Shown: positions 34,064 through 41,778 of the stretch, in pieces
Layout: each line of letters begins with the position of its first letter
How positions within the stretch are numbered: the stretch's first letter is position 1
DNA from: a virus
DNA length: 45,941 nt
IMG/VR virus record: IMGVR_UViG_3300044814_000012
Coordinates: 1-45,941 of that record
Reading direction: 5' to 3' (one strand)
The notes under the pieces: model-generated
Databases searched by the model: none
What the model saw: only the letters and a program-made list of their open reading frames with translations
Told to the model about the DNA's origin: nothing
Translations under genes and position numbers: made by a program

Positions 34064-34593
34064 GAAGCAAGATTCGCCGCAGGACACAGCCGCAACCACC
34101 GCTGTACTACGGCCCGACAGATATACCATCGCAAGAAGTAATCGACATAGTTGCGAGCACCATCAGCACTGACTTCTCGCAACTCACAGGACAGATAGGC
34201 GGGGCGCAGCTTATCACACGCAGCACAGTTGCTGTTACGACTGCGTCCCTCGCCAACAATGCTGTCGAGAACGGCGTCATCGTGCTCGGTAAGTCGAGCC
34301 TCGTATCACGCTTCGTTGGGACTGCCAAGTCCCGCATCAGGCTGTACTCGACGGCTGCGTACCGAACGGCAGACGCCGCGAGAGTGCCAGGCATCGACCC
34401 GATAGGTGAGCACGGTGTCATGCTGGACATCGTTCTACCGACTGGCATCCTGTCATGGGACCTGTCTCCGCTCTCGCTGGTCACGAACGACGATGTCGCG
34501 CCGGTAGCGAACATCTACTACGCAATTCAGAATCTCAGCGGTGCAGCCGCGGCGATAACCGCAACGCTCACTCGCATACTACTAGAGGCATAA
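34060..34593 (+). CDS. Putative virion appendage protein, family unknown
   Basis: A 177-residue protein starting at TTG (TTGA overlap with terminase). The middle and C-terminal part (RLYSTAAYRTADAARVPG, SPLSLVTNDDVAPVANIYY) is beta-rich and resembles modules seen at the ends of podoviral and siphoviral tail fibres. It opens a block of appendage genes in the place where T7 has its last genes. Likely virion protein; precise role not determined. Confidence 0.6.
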   Translation: MRSKIRRRTQPQPPLYYGPTDIPSQEVIDIVASTISTDFSQLTGQIGGAQLITRSTVAVTTASLANNAVENGVIVLGKSSLVSRFVGTAKSRIRLYSTAAYRTADAARVPGIDPIGEHGVMLDIVLPTGILSWDLSPLSLVTNDDVAPVANIYYAIQNLSGAAAAITATLTRILLEA

Positions 34594-35480
34594 TGGCTGT
34601 ACGAAACGATTCATCATTCCAATTCACCAACGCGGACTTAACGAACTTCCACGCTTGGTGCAGCTTCATCGACGCGCTGTTCAAGACGAACGGCTTGTGG
34701 GTCGACACAGCAGCTACCGGCAGCATTGATCTGACGAGCGTTGCCATACCCACCGTCATCAACACCTCGTCTGGCTACAAAGTGTACAGGATGGCCGACA
34801 CGCTTCAGGCGACCGCGCCAGTCTTCATAAAGGTGGAGTTCGGCTCAGGCGCCGGCGTTACCTTCCCTTCATTGTGGTTCACTGTCGGGACAACGCACGA
34901 TGGGCTCGGCAATATCGGCAATGTCCTGCTGACGCGAGTGCAGAACCAAGTCGCAGCGGCAGGTAGCACACCGAACGGATTGAACTTTGGTAGTGCAGAT
35001 ACTAACCGCTGCTGCTTCGTTATGCAGGCGACATCACCTGGTGGAAGCACGAACACATCACTGTGGTTCTCCATCGAGAGGACGAAGGATAGCTCTGGAG
35101 CTGACACCAACGCAGGGTTCATAGTTGGCTACGGTGCATACACCATTCGCCATGTCAGCGCTTACCTGCCAAACGTCGGGTTGGTTCCACCGACGACGGT
35201 AGGTCTCCACTGCTTGCTAAGCTACCTCTCGCCCTCAGCGTTTAACGGCGACGTTGGTGTAGCTGCAATGATACCGATGGCCACTGCGCCACAGCAGCCA
35301 GGTATGAACGTGATTCTCGTACGAGCTTCTGACTTCATCGCCGGCGCTTCGCCAGTGATCTCTGTCTACGGCGTGAATCACCTATACGCGCACTGTGGAA
35401 TTTTGATTAACACCATGCGCGCAGTTTCAACCGGCGGTCTTGACGACGCGAACGTGAGGCTCTGCCTCCGGTACGAGTAG
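34593..35480 (+). CDS. Putative tail fibre or receptor-binding protein
   Basis: About 295 residues. Although the frame is open from 34455, the ATG at 34593 in a TAATG overlap is the likely start. The protein is rich in beta strands (FIKVEFGSGAGVTFPSLWF, DVGVAAMIPMATAPQQPG) with Gly, Thr and Ser, suggesting a trimeric fibre or lectin-like head domain. No T7 gp17 N-terminal anchor is present. The function is inferred from position between terminase and other fibre-like genes. Confidence 0.6.
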   Translation: MAVRNDSSFQFTNADLTNFHAWCSFIDALFKTNGLWVDTAATGSIDLTSVAIPTVINTSSGYKVYRMADTLQATAPVFIKVEFGSGAGVTFPSLWFTVGTTHDGLGNIGNVLLTRVQNQVAAAGSTPNGLNFGSADTNRCCFVMQATSPGGSTNTSLWFSIERTKDSSGADTNAGFIVGYGAYTIRHVSAYLPNVGLVPPTTVGLHCLLSYLSPSAFNGDVGVAAMIPMATAPQQPGMNVILVRASDFIAGASPVISVYGVNHLYAHCGILINTMRAVSTGGLDDANVRLCLRYE

Positions 35481-35486
35481 CGGTCT

Positions 35487-36305
35487 ATGGCAGTCACAAC
35501 AGACCACTTCACAGCAGCAAACGGAACACTGCTCAGCGCGCACGCAACACCCGAAGGGTACAACTGGAGTGAGTCCTTCAACGCTTCAGGGGTTGAACTC
35601 ACAGTGCAGACAAACGAACTGGTTGCACCAGCAGCGAACACGGCGCCTGCAAACTACCGGCTTCTCACACCGACCCTCGGTGTCTTCACAACTGACTCTG
35701 TAGAGACAATCAGTTGGCGCAGAACTGGTGCTCCTAGTGTTGGCGGCGAGGGCAACGTATCGCTTTACTCGCGGTTCAGCGGCGGGGGTATTAGTGGCGC
35801 CGACTACGGTGGATACGAAGCGAGGATAGCGCTGTCTGGTGCCACACCAACAGTCTCACTAGTTCGCAATAGTGACTCGTTCGCTGGAGTCACCTTCTTA
35901 TCGCTAGCGTCATGCCCGTTACCTGGTGGGCTAGACACCTTGACCCATACGCTCCGACTAGAGACACACGGAACAACTTTCATCGTGTTCCTAGATGGTG
36001 CGAGGGCACTAACAGCAATCGACACGAGCTTCAGCACTGGCTACCTCGGCATCGGAGGGCTTGGTGATAACGTCAGGCTCGACGAGTATATCGCAGCCGC
36101 CAGCGGATACTCCACAACTTTGCAGGCACTCACTACGATGTTTTGGACGCTGCACGGGCCTTCTATGCCGATTCCGGCACCTGTGTTCGCGTTCTTGACG
36201 GCACCACACAGGCCGAAGTCAGGCACGCTTGCGCTCGGCGGCTCAGGCGGCACACCAGTACCAATCGACGGCCAACTGTGGCCTCGTGGACAGAAATCAG
36301 GGTAA
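35487..36305 (+). CDS. Putative tail protein with concanavalin/LamG-like domain
   Basis: A 272-residue protein. SLYSRFSGGGISGADYGGYEAR, broken by turns, followed by LTHTLRLETHG, FIVFLDGARALTAID and GYLGIGGLGDNVRLDEY, follows the pattern of a concanavalin-like jelly roll binding carbohydrate. The last 60 residues are Pro-rich and probably a linker. Receptor (surface polysaccharide) binding is the likely role, but no enzyme signature is seen. Confidence 0.6.
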   Translation: MAVTTDHFTAANGTLLSAHATPEGYNWSESFNASGVELTVQTNELVAPAANTAPANYRLLTPTLGVFTTDSVETISWRRTGAPSVGGEGNVSLYSRFSGGGISGADYGGYEARIALSGATPTVSLVRNSDSFAGVTFLSLASCPLPGGLDTLTHTLRLETHGTTFIVFLDGARALTAIDTSFSTGYLGIGGLGDNVRLDEYIAAASGYSTTLQALTTMFWTLHGPSMPIPAPVFAFLTAPHRPKSGTLALGGSGGTPVPIDGQLWPRGQKSG

Positions 36306-36308
36306 CAA

Positions 36309-36836
36309 GTGGGACAACTATTTCAACTCATTCTCGACAATCTCTTCAAGCTCTGGCCATATCGCATCATTGATCTTGATTGCCAGGGCGTGAAGTTCTT
36401 CAGAAAAGGAGCTGCGCTTCTATTGACTGGTGGACACTGGTTCGTACCAGGTCTCCAGTACATAGAAGAGCACGTTGTAGTTTATCAGGAACTAGACTGT
36501 CAGGTTCAATCTGTCGAAACGAAGGACGGAGAGAGCGTGACATTCTCAGCCAACATCGGCTACGCAGTCGTAGACTTGGTGAAGGCGCGCACGAACGTAC
36601 ACGATCACGAGACAACGCTGGAGCGGGCGCTGCGCGGACATCTCGCGGCAGCTATCGCTGACGTTGACTTCGCCATGTCGAAGCGTGACCGAAAGAAACT
36701 TTGCACGGCGGCTAAGGCTGCACTGAAAGCAGAAGCAACCGAGTGGGGCATCGACGTTCAGCAGGTTCGCCTGACGGACTTCGTGAAGGCGCAGCAGCAA
36801 CGCCGCTTCATGGACAACTCATCCCTTCATATATAG
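36309..36836 (+). CDS. SPFH (stomatin/HflC-like) domain protein
   Basis: A 175-residue protein starting at GTG. PGLQYIEEHVVVYQELDCQ, TKDGESVTFSANIGYAVVD, ERALRGHLAAAIAD and ATEWGIDVQQVRLTDF follow the order of a stomatin/prohibitin/HflK-HflC SPFH domain. The usual N-terminal membrane anchor is reduced to FQLILDNLFKLW. In bacteria SPFH proteins organise membrane proteases such as FtsH. Its position between appendage genes is unexpected. It could be a virion protein using the fold, or a decoy acting on host HflKC. The stop TAG is followed at once by the next ATG. Confidence 0.7.
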   Translation: MGQLFQLILDNLFKLWPYRIIDLDCQGVKFFRKGAALLLTGGHWFVPGLQYIEEHVVVYQELDCQVQSVETKDGESVTFSANIGYAVVDLVKARTNVHDHETTLERALRGHLAAAIADVDFAMSKRDRKKLCTAAKAALKAEATEWGIDVQQVRLTDFVKAQQQRRFMDNSSLHI

Positions 36837-38387
36837 ATGGCACAACGTATACTGGCGGTGGACGGGGAACTCATCCTGTCCACCGATACTGACGTAGTAA
36901 ATCCTCTTGGCGACAGGTACAAGTTCTTCACAGTCTTCCTTCCGATTATCAATGGCACCACAGTCGCAACAGGCTGGCAGGTTAATATCACAGCTACAGG
37001 TATCGGCCACACCACAGTTCTCGACAACATTGGGAAGGTGGTTGCGACGATAGGCCCACTCGGCTCGATGCAGCTCACCGCTGTAGCCGTACCATGTTCC
37101 TGGCAACACACCGACATCCCGATAAGCTACCCAGCTAGTCGGCTCATAGGTGGTGGTGGGGGTGGTGTCACGCTTCCAATCCTAGAATCAGATGTCACTA
37201 ACCTCACAACAGACCTAAATGGAAAAGCACCTCTCGCGCACACTCACGCGGCTGCTGACATCAATTCAGGAGTTCTGGCGGCGGCTCGTTTACCAGTTTC
37301 AACAACTGCATCTTTCGGCGCGGTTGAAGTCGATAACAATTCAGGCGGGACACCTGTTGCGCTCACCGCAAGTGGGCATGGTCTCGCTGCGGACCCGCAT
37401 CCTCAATACACCCTCGATACCGAGAAAGGCGCGCTGTCTGGCATTGCGACCCTTGACGGAGCTGGAAAGCTCACAGCGAGCCAACTACCTCTCGGAGCCA
37501 GCGCCGTTACCGCAGCAGCCGGTAATGACTCGCGGCTCTCCGACAATCGTGCGCCTCTAGGACACGCCAGCTCTCACCAGAGCGGCGGAAGCGATGCGTT
37601 GAATGTTGGCGGACTAGCTGGTGTACTCACAGCACCGCAGCCACCTATCATCGGCGCGACTAGCACTACAGCGGTTGCAGGCAACGACGCTCGACTCACA
37701 GACGCACGCACGCCCCTGTCGCACGTCCTAGCTACGAACGTGGCGCTGGGGACTACTGAGACGATCTCTGGTGCAGCGGCTGGTCAAGTGCTGCGCGCTT
37801 CGTCAGCGACGGCGGCGAATTTCCAAGCACTTGTCGAAGGCGACATCACGAACCTCACCACTGATCTCGCGGCAAAAGCGCTTAGCACGGACATCAGGTT
37901 CCACGTCATCACGCGGCTCACAGTGGACAACGCTGCGATTGCTGCGGCTGCACCGACGACAGCACTGCAAGTCGCTCTGCTCACGCAGGCAGCGAACATC
38001 AACGATGAGTGGGACATCGAGTGGATACTTGAAATCGTCAACTCGGTAGCAGCAGATGTCTTCGTGTTCAACGTCACTGCCACTGCTGGCACACTCACAG
38101 GCCGCTTCACAGTCACAGGAACTACCGGCGTGCCGACTGCTGGCGCTGGGGTTGTGAAGTTGCTGCAAGGTCCCGCCACGACGCTCACAACAGCGACAGC
38201 CAACGCGCCTGGCGCAACAGGCACCATTGGTCTAGCGCTCACGGTTGTAATAAGAGCGAGAGTGAAGCTCACAGTTTCCGCTGGCACCATCCAGCTCCTG
38301 CTTCGTGCAGGCACGAACGCAGCCTTGACTAGTGGCACGGCGGTAGTAAAGGCGCAGAGCCAGATGGTTGCCCAACGCATTGCGTAG
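36837..38387 (+). CDS. Large tail fibre or spike protein
   Basis: A 516-residue protein. A possible virion-binding N-terminal domain of about 100 residues ends in a Gly run (IGGGGGGVT). Then come repeated fibre motifs (GNDSRLSDNRAPLGHASSHQ, GNDARLTDARTPLSH, and LTTDL twice) typical of triple-helical phage fibres. The C-terminal 150 residues are a Thr/Ala-rich beta domain. It is the best candidate for the main receptor-binding fibre in place of T7 gp17. Confidence 0.75.
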   Translation: MAQRILAVDGELILSTDTDVVNPLGDRYKFFTVFLPIINGTTVATGWQVNITATGIGHTTVLDNIGKVVATIGPLGSMQLTAVAVPCSWQHTDIPISYPASRLIGGGGGGVTLPILESDVTNLTTDLNGKAPLAHTHAAADINSGVLAAARLPVSTTASFGAVEVDNNSGGTPVALTASGHGLAADPHPQYTLDTEKGALSGIATLDGAGKLTASQLPLGASAVTAAAGNDSRLSDNRAPLGHASSHQSGGSDALNVGGLAGVLTAPQPPIIGATSTTAVAGNDARLTDARTPLSHVLATNVALGTTETISGAAAGQVLRASSATAANFQALVEGDITNLTTDLAAKALSTDIRFHVITRLTVDNAAIAAAAPTTALQVALLTQAANINDEWDIEWILEIVNSVAADVFVFNVTATAGTLTGRFTVTGTTGVPTAGAGVVKLLQGPATTLTTATANAPGATGTIGLALTVVIRARVKLTVSAGTIQLLLRAGTNAALTSGTAVVKAQSQMVAQRIA

Positions 38388-38471
38388 TCACGACCACCGA
38401 CATAGGTTAAAGGGTCCACGTAAGATGTAACCTCAGCTAGCAGAAGGAGCTTCACAGGGGAGGGTAGCACA
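38388..38471 (+). other. Intergenic region with long-loop hairpin
   Basis: Between the fibre gene and the next gene lies AGGTTA (38405) pairing with TAACCT. GAGGG before 38472 serves as ribosome binding site. No terminator T-run was seen. Confidence 0.4.
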
Positions 38472-38765
38472 ATGGTTCCCACTAAGGGCCTGGAAAAGGC
38501 AGAAGTTCTCCGCGCACTGTGGAATGATTCAAAGCCGATTGGCTTAGGGATTATCAATCCACAAGTGAAGGCAGGAGACATGACGCTCGCGCAAGCTCGC
38601 GACATCATTCGAGAGAGCAAGGTTCTCTTCTTCGACTACGGCAACGGAAAGTGCGTGCAGGTCGATCTCACACATCCCGAAGGGTTCGATGAGACCGTCT
38701 ACGACAGAACGCTGTCGGCGGGTGCAGCTCATCGCGCCATCGAAGAGCTGAAGGTCACGGCCTAG
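38472..38765 (+). CDS. Hypothetical protein
   Basis: A 97-residue alpha-beta protein (LWNDSKPIGLGIINPQ, SKVLFFDYGNGKCVQVDL) of unknown family. The ATG follows GAGGG. It has the compact look of small phage regulatory or structural proteins. It begins a group of small genes between the fibre block and the attP region. Confidence 0.6.
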   Translation: MVPTKGLEKAEVLRALWNDSKPIGLGIINPQVKAGDMTLAQARDIIRESKVLFFDYGNGKCVQVDLTHPEGFDETVYDRTLSAGAAHRAIEELKVTA

Positions 38766-38899
38766 CAACCGGACGTGTACCGCTGCTCGTGAGCAGCACA
38801 AATCAGCGGCGTAGTGGTGGGTTGCGTTAAGGGTAACGGTACAAGCGCACGGAGTACCGAAGTCCCTCCCACCTGCTCTCTTTCCGAGACAACCACAAT
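38766..38899 (+). ncRNA. Possible structured RNA, multi-helix intergenic element
   Basis: No gene lies here, but several helices can be drawn. GCTGCT(C) 38782-38788 pairs with (G)AGCAGC 38791-38797, or CCGCTG 38780 with CAGCGG 38804. GGTGGG 38816-38821 pairs with CCCACC 38868-38873 and encloses two more hairpins: CGTTA-AGGG-TAACG (38825-38838) and GGTAC/GTACC (about 38838-38858). This is a closed multi-branch junction of about 58 nt. It could be a phage small RNA or a leader element for the next gene. There is no T-run and no tRNA signature. Confidence 0.4.
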
Positions 38900-39154
38900 A
38901 TGAAAGTACGCGAGCTTATCACGGCGCTGGAGAAAACCGGCCAGCCTGACTACGAGATCGTAGTAGGCGACGGTGAGTCCATCTATTCGCTCACAGGACT
39001 CGGAGACACCAGCGATGCAGAAGAGGAAGTCACCATCGAAGTAGAGCGCGCTGCTGGCGCCAGACCGAACACCGCTTCCGGCGTTACTGGTGCGGACGGT
39101 GAGATCAATCCGAACGACAGCTTCGAGCCCAGCGTAAGCAGGCGCGATAGCTAG
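38900..39154 (+). CDS. Hypothetical small acidic protein
   Basis: An 84-residue acidic protein beginning KVRELITALEKTGQPDYEI, a beginning common in small phage proteins, followed by strands (VTIEVERA) and a polar tail. No strong Shine-Dalgarno site. It sits after the structured intergenic element, which might control it. Function unknown. Confidence 0.6.
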   Translation: MKVRELITALEKTGQPDYEIVVGDGESIYSLTGLGDTSDAEEEVTIEVERAAGARPNTASGVTGADGEINPNDSFEPSVSRRDS

Positions 39155-39160
39155 GAATAG

Positions 39161-39230
39161 ACGGCGGGGCGCAAACGACTGAACACCGTCAGCGCTAGGA
39201 AGTAGAGGGTTCGATTCCCTCCCGCTGTCA
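39161..39230 (+). other. tRNA-like fragment (T-arm and acceptor stem)
   Basis: GAGGG-TTCGATT-CCCTC at 39205-39221 is a perfect tRNA T-arm. The following CCGCTGT can pair with ACGGCGG at 39161-39167 (one G-U) as a 7-bp acceptor stem. The 37 bases between cannot be folded into normal D- and anticodon arms, and there is no CCA. It is therefore a degenerate tRNA, a tRNA mimic, or a segment copied from a host tRNA gene. It partly precedes the next gene's start. Confidence 0.4.
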
Positions 39231-39231
39231 T

Positions 39232-39414
39232 ATGGCTTTGCTAGACGCAGTACATGACTTTCAGAATCATCTCAACGAGTGCGACGTGTGCAAGCATCAC
39301 CCGTTCGGGCTGTGCTCGACCGGCGCAAGACTGATGGAGGGCGTCTGTAAGATCATGCTGCGCTTTTCGACAGAGACCACTTGGACACAACCGCGTAGGA
39401 GACCACGGTTTTGA
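39232..39414 (+). CDS. Small zinc-binding-like protein
   Basis: A 60-residue protein with HLNECDVCKHHPFGLCSTG, a pattern of two Cys, His and a later Cys known from small phage and actinobacterial zinc proteins. The end is basic (PRRRPRF). The ribosome binding site is weak. It starts two bases after the tRNA-like fragment. Function unknown. Confidence 0.5.
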   Translation: MALLDAVHDFQNHLNECDVCKHHPFGLCSTGARLMEGVCKIMLRFSTETTWTQPRRRPRF

Positions 39415-39516
39415 AGTCGGGTGCTATCTGGCAGTCAGCGGACACACGCGCAGAGGATATGGTAGTGAGGATGCTGTTCAGGGCACTGTGTTCAACCGAA
39501 AAACCTGGAGTGTGCA

Positions 39517-39756
39517 ATGCCGCCACAAGCGAAGAGCAGCAACATGCAGGTGACGAAGGCCGAACGAAAGTGGATACTCGACAGACGCCAGTTCGACAAG
39601 AATCAGCGCGAGCTGCAAGCATTCCTCAATCGTGAGTCCGCACTGAAGCAGGTGCTCGGCGTCTTCGAGAACAACTTCAAGGGCAACGGCGAGAAGCCTG
39701 TTGTCGTCAGGCGAAAACGCCGGCGCAAGCGCGTGGCGCAGAAGAAAGCCGAGTAA
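39517..39756 (+). CDS. Small basic protein
   Basis: A 79-residue, strongly basic protein with a helical middle (SALKQVLGVFENNFKG) and a C-terminal cluster of Lys and Arg (VVRRKRRRKRVAQKK), suggesting nucleic-acid binding. TGGAG precedes the ATG. It is the last gene before a terminator and the attP-like region. Confidence 0.6.
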   Translation: MPPQAKSSNMQVTKAERKWILDRRQFDKNQRELQAFLNRESALKQVLGVFENNFKGNGEKPVVVRRKRRRKRVAQKKAE

Positions 39757-39778
39757 GCTAGCAAACTGCTCGGCACAC

Positions 39779-39831
39779 AGCCCCTAGCTCTCATTTTGCG
39801 GTGACTGCTAGGGGCTTCTTGCATCTTGGCA
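39779..39831 (+). terminator. Strong hairpin terminator
   Basis: AGCCCCTAGC pairs with GCTAGGGGCT (10 bp, perfect) around an 18-base loop, followed by TCTTGCATCTT. The T-run is interrupted, but stem strength and position (end of the long rightward transcription block, before attP) support termination. Confidence 0.7.
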
Positions 39832-39848
39832 CACCGTTTGGCACACTG
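39826..39848 (+). repeat. Tandem arm-type repeat, pair A
   Basis: TTGGCACACCG followed by TTTGGCACACTG. The same tandem pair occurs at 40084-40106 and 42973-42993. It is probably an integrase arm-type binding site. Confidence 0.65.
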
Positions 39849-39860
39849 CTTTTCGTAAGT

Positions 39861-39875
39861 CGTTGTAAATCAACG
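39861..39875. other. Candidate attP core (CGTTG-TAAAT-CAACG)
   Basis: A perfect inverted repeat with a 5-base centre, 12 bases after repeat pair A. Tyrosine recombinases bind such inverted core sites and exchange strands in the short centre. The sequence is similar to the site at 42999-43022, which shares AAGTC-TTG. The exact crossover cannot be fixed without the host site. Confidence 0.45.
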
Positions 39876-40083
39876 CGAAAAAGCTATTGACCATACACGG
39901 CGAATAGTATACCATGCCTTATCGCGGAATTGGTGCAAGTCGCGTGTGTCGCAAGAGTTAACGGTAGGTGATGGCAACACTATGGGCAACAAGCAGTTAG
40001 ATCGAGCGCTAGTTATGAGGGTGTTCAATAGCCCGTACCACGTAACTATCTTGATGTACCCATTTTGAGGCACCTGAAAAAAC

Positions 40084-40106
40084 TTTGGCACACCGTTGGC
40101 ACACCG
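40084..40106 (+). repeat. Tandem arm-type repeat, pair B
   Basis: TTTGGCACACCG followed by TTGGCACACCG, in the same orientation as pair A and directly before the phage promoter of the integrase gene. Integrase binding here could also repress that promoter. Confidence 0.65.
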
Positions 40107-40107
40107 C

Positions 40108-40135
40108 TTTGAACCCCCTCATAATGGAACGCACC
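40108..40135 (+). promoter_or_regulatory. Phage RNA polymerase promoter, copy 4 (integrase)
   Basis: TTTGAACCCCCTCATAA then TGGAACGCACC. It matches copy 3 through GGAACGCA. It places the integrase under the phage's own RNA polymerase, 23 bases before the GTG start. Confidence 0.82.
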
Positions 40136-40157
40136 CCTGAGCTAACTAGGAGGACTC

Positions 40158-41372
40158 GTGGGCAGAAAACCGAAGGACCAGCGCTCTCGCGGACAGATCA
40201 CCGAACGCGGCGACAGGAAGTATCTGGTGCGCGTGTACATCGGCAGGGACGCTTACGGCAAGCGGGATTACAAGAGTGCAGTCGTCAACGGAACCATCAG
40301 TCAGGCTCAGGCAAAGCTCACAGCGATGCTCGGTGACGTTGACACCGAAGACTTCATACCGCAGGCGAAGAAGCTGTTCGGAGACTTCATTGACTCTTGG
40401 CTCGTCAACACTGCTCCGATGCGCGTGACGGTCGGCACTGCGAAGGGCTACGGCGCCTGTCTCGCACGAGTGAAGGACACGCTCGGTAGCACGCGGCTCG
40501 ACAGAGTGTCACCGCAAGCGATTCAGCAGATGTACAAGGACATGGCTGACGACGATATGTCCACCACGTACATCGCGCTCACCCACACGCTGACCAAGAT
40601 GGTGCTTGAACAGGCCGTCGCATGGCGGCTTATCAAGCGGAACCCAGCGAAGGGCGCGACGATACCTGTTGGTGAAGAGAAGTCCGATGAAGACAAGGCG
40701 AACATGGCCTTCACGAAGGAAGAAGCTGACCTCTTTTTAGAGGCAGCAAAGAAAACACCACGCTACGCGATGTGGCTGACGTTTCTCGCGACGGGTCTCA
40801 GGCCGCAGGAGCTGTTCGCTCTCAAGTGGAGCGATCTCGAAACGAAAATGGTGAGAGTGCAGAAAGCTGACGGCTGGACTGAAGTTCCCACGTCATTCCT
40901 CAAGGTACAGCGCGCCATGAAGTCAGTCGGCGCCGGCAAGTACACCGTTGGTGTCCCGAAGACGAAGAAGGGTCGTCGCCAGGTGTCAATTCCCTCGACC
41001 TTGGTGGACGCGCTCAACGCTCACAGGCTCGCTCAGGTCAAACTCATCATGGCCGGTGGTCCCGACTTCGAGCGCAACGATCTGATCTTTCCCACAGCTC
41101 AGGGTCGTCACCTCTCGCACAAGAATGTGCGCCGTTCATTTCACGCGCTCTGCAAAGTAGCGAAGGTCAAGAAGATCAAACTGTACGGCCTCAGACACAC
41201 CCACGCTACTATACTGTTGGGCGCCGGCTGGCATCTGAAGATCGTGTCAGAACGCCTCGGTCACTCCAGCATCATGCTGACTGGTGACACCTACAGCCAT
41301 GTGCAGCCTGTCATGGAGCACGAGACAGCTCTGATGATCGAGCAACTGCTCCCGAAGGCGATAAAAGCATAG
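40158..41372 (+). CDS. int: Tyrosine integrase
   Basis: A 404-residue site-specific recombinase. The N-terminal ~60 residues (RGQITERGDRKYLVRVYIG) form an AP2-like arm-binding domain. A SAM-like core-binding domain follows (LFGDFIDSWL, YGACLARVKDTLG). The catalytic domain has the first Arg in TGLRPQELFALKW near 214, GLRHTHATILL with His and second Arg near 345, GHSS, and the nucleophilic Tyr in DTYSHV near 378. It would integrate and excise the phage at the adjacent attP. The start is GTG behind AGCTAACTAGGAGG. Its presence makes the phage temperate in potential. Confidence 0.95.
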   Translation: MGRKPKDQRSRGQITERGDRKYLVRVYIGRDAYGKRDYKSAVVNGTISQAQAKLTAMLGDVDTEDFIPQAKKLFGDFIDSWLVNTAPMRVTVGTAKGYGACLARVKDTLGSTRLDRVSPQAIQQMYKDMADDDMSTTYIALTHTLTKMVLEQAVAWRLIKRNPAKGATIPVGEEKSDEDKANMAFTKEEADLFLEAAKKTPRYAMWLTFLATGLRPQELFALKWSDLETKMVRVQKADGWTEVPTSFLKVQRAMKSVGAGKYTVGVPKTKKGRRQVSIPSTLVDALNAHRLAQVKLIMAGGPDFERNDLIFPTAQGRHLSHKNVRRSFHALCKVAKVKKIKLYGLRHTHATILLGAGWHLKIVSERLGHSSIMLTGDTYSHVQPVMEHETALMIEQLLPKAIKA

Positions 41373-41538
41373 GCTCAGGGTGATACGATTCACGCATTTC
41401 GTGATATGAAACAGACATATCAAAATTTTACCTTGTACAGAGTGCCTGTGATGGCTAAACTGCGATCATTCACCCTAAGTCACAGGGCACCGACGCAGCC
41501 CACACGGAACACTGGCCGACGAAGACTACAGAGATAAA
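41373..41538. other. Intergenic region with palindromes after the integrase
   Basis: It contains GATATG-N7-CATATC (41403-41421), a TCACG/CGTGA hairpin just upstream, and GTGCC-TGTGA pairing with TCACAGGGCAC. AGGGTGA (41378) can also pair with TCACCCT (41470). A 28-codon basic frame at 41451-41537 lacks a ribosome binding site and is not called. The palindromes may be operator or terminator elements. Confidence 0.4.
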
Positions 41539-41778
41539 ATGGCGCAGCGATTTGCCTACGAAGCCCAGCGAGCCGAAGAGAAGCATGACGTTACGATTCA
41601 GGTAAGTCGTCAACACTACCTGGATATGCTAGCGGTCTGGCGTCATTGCAGGCAGATCACACCGCTCAAGCCCGCTGCGTTACGGATGGAGAAGCTGGCT
41701 CGTGAAATACGAGAGGAACTGGACAGAAAAGGCGCACCACCGATTGATTCTCCCTATGAAGAGAGCGAACGCAGATGA
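41539..41778 (+). CDS. Hypothetical helical protein
   Basis: A 79-residue protein, mostly helical and charged (FAYEAQRAEEKHDVTIQV, MEKLAREIREELDRKG). The ATG follows AGAG weakly. It overlaps the next gene by ATGA, forming a pair. Function unknown; its place after the integrase suggests a moron or recombination accessory gene. Confidence 0.55.
   Translation: MAQRFAYEAQRAEEKHDVTIQVSRQHYLDMLAVWRHCRQITPLKPAALRMEKLAREIREELDRKGAPPIDSPYEESERR

Larger units (their letters stand above)
39757..40157. other. attP-like intergenic region
   Basis: A 401-base region without a gene between the small basic protein and the integrase. It holds a terminator, two tandem pairs of TTGGCACAC-type repeats (39826-39848 and 40084-40106), a 15-bp core-like palindrome (39861-39875), a weak sigma70-like promoter (TTGACC at 39887, TATACC at 39908, 15-base spacer) and a phage promoter. 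The layout of repeated arm-type sites around an inverted-repeat core next to the integrase gene is that of an attP site. Confidence 0.6.
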
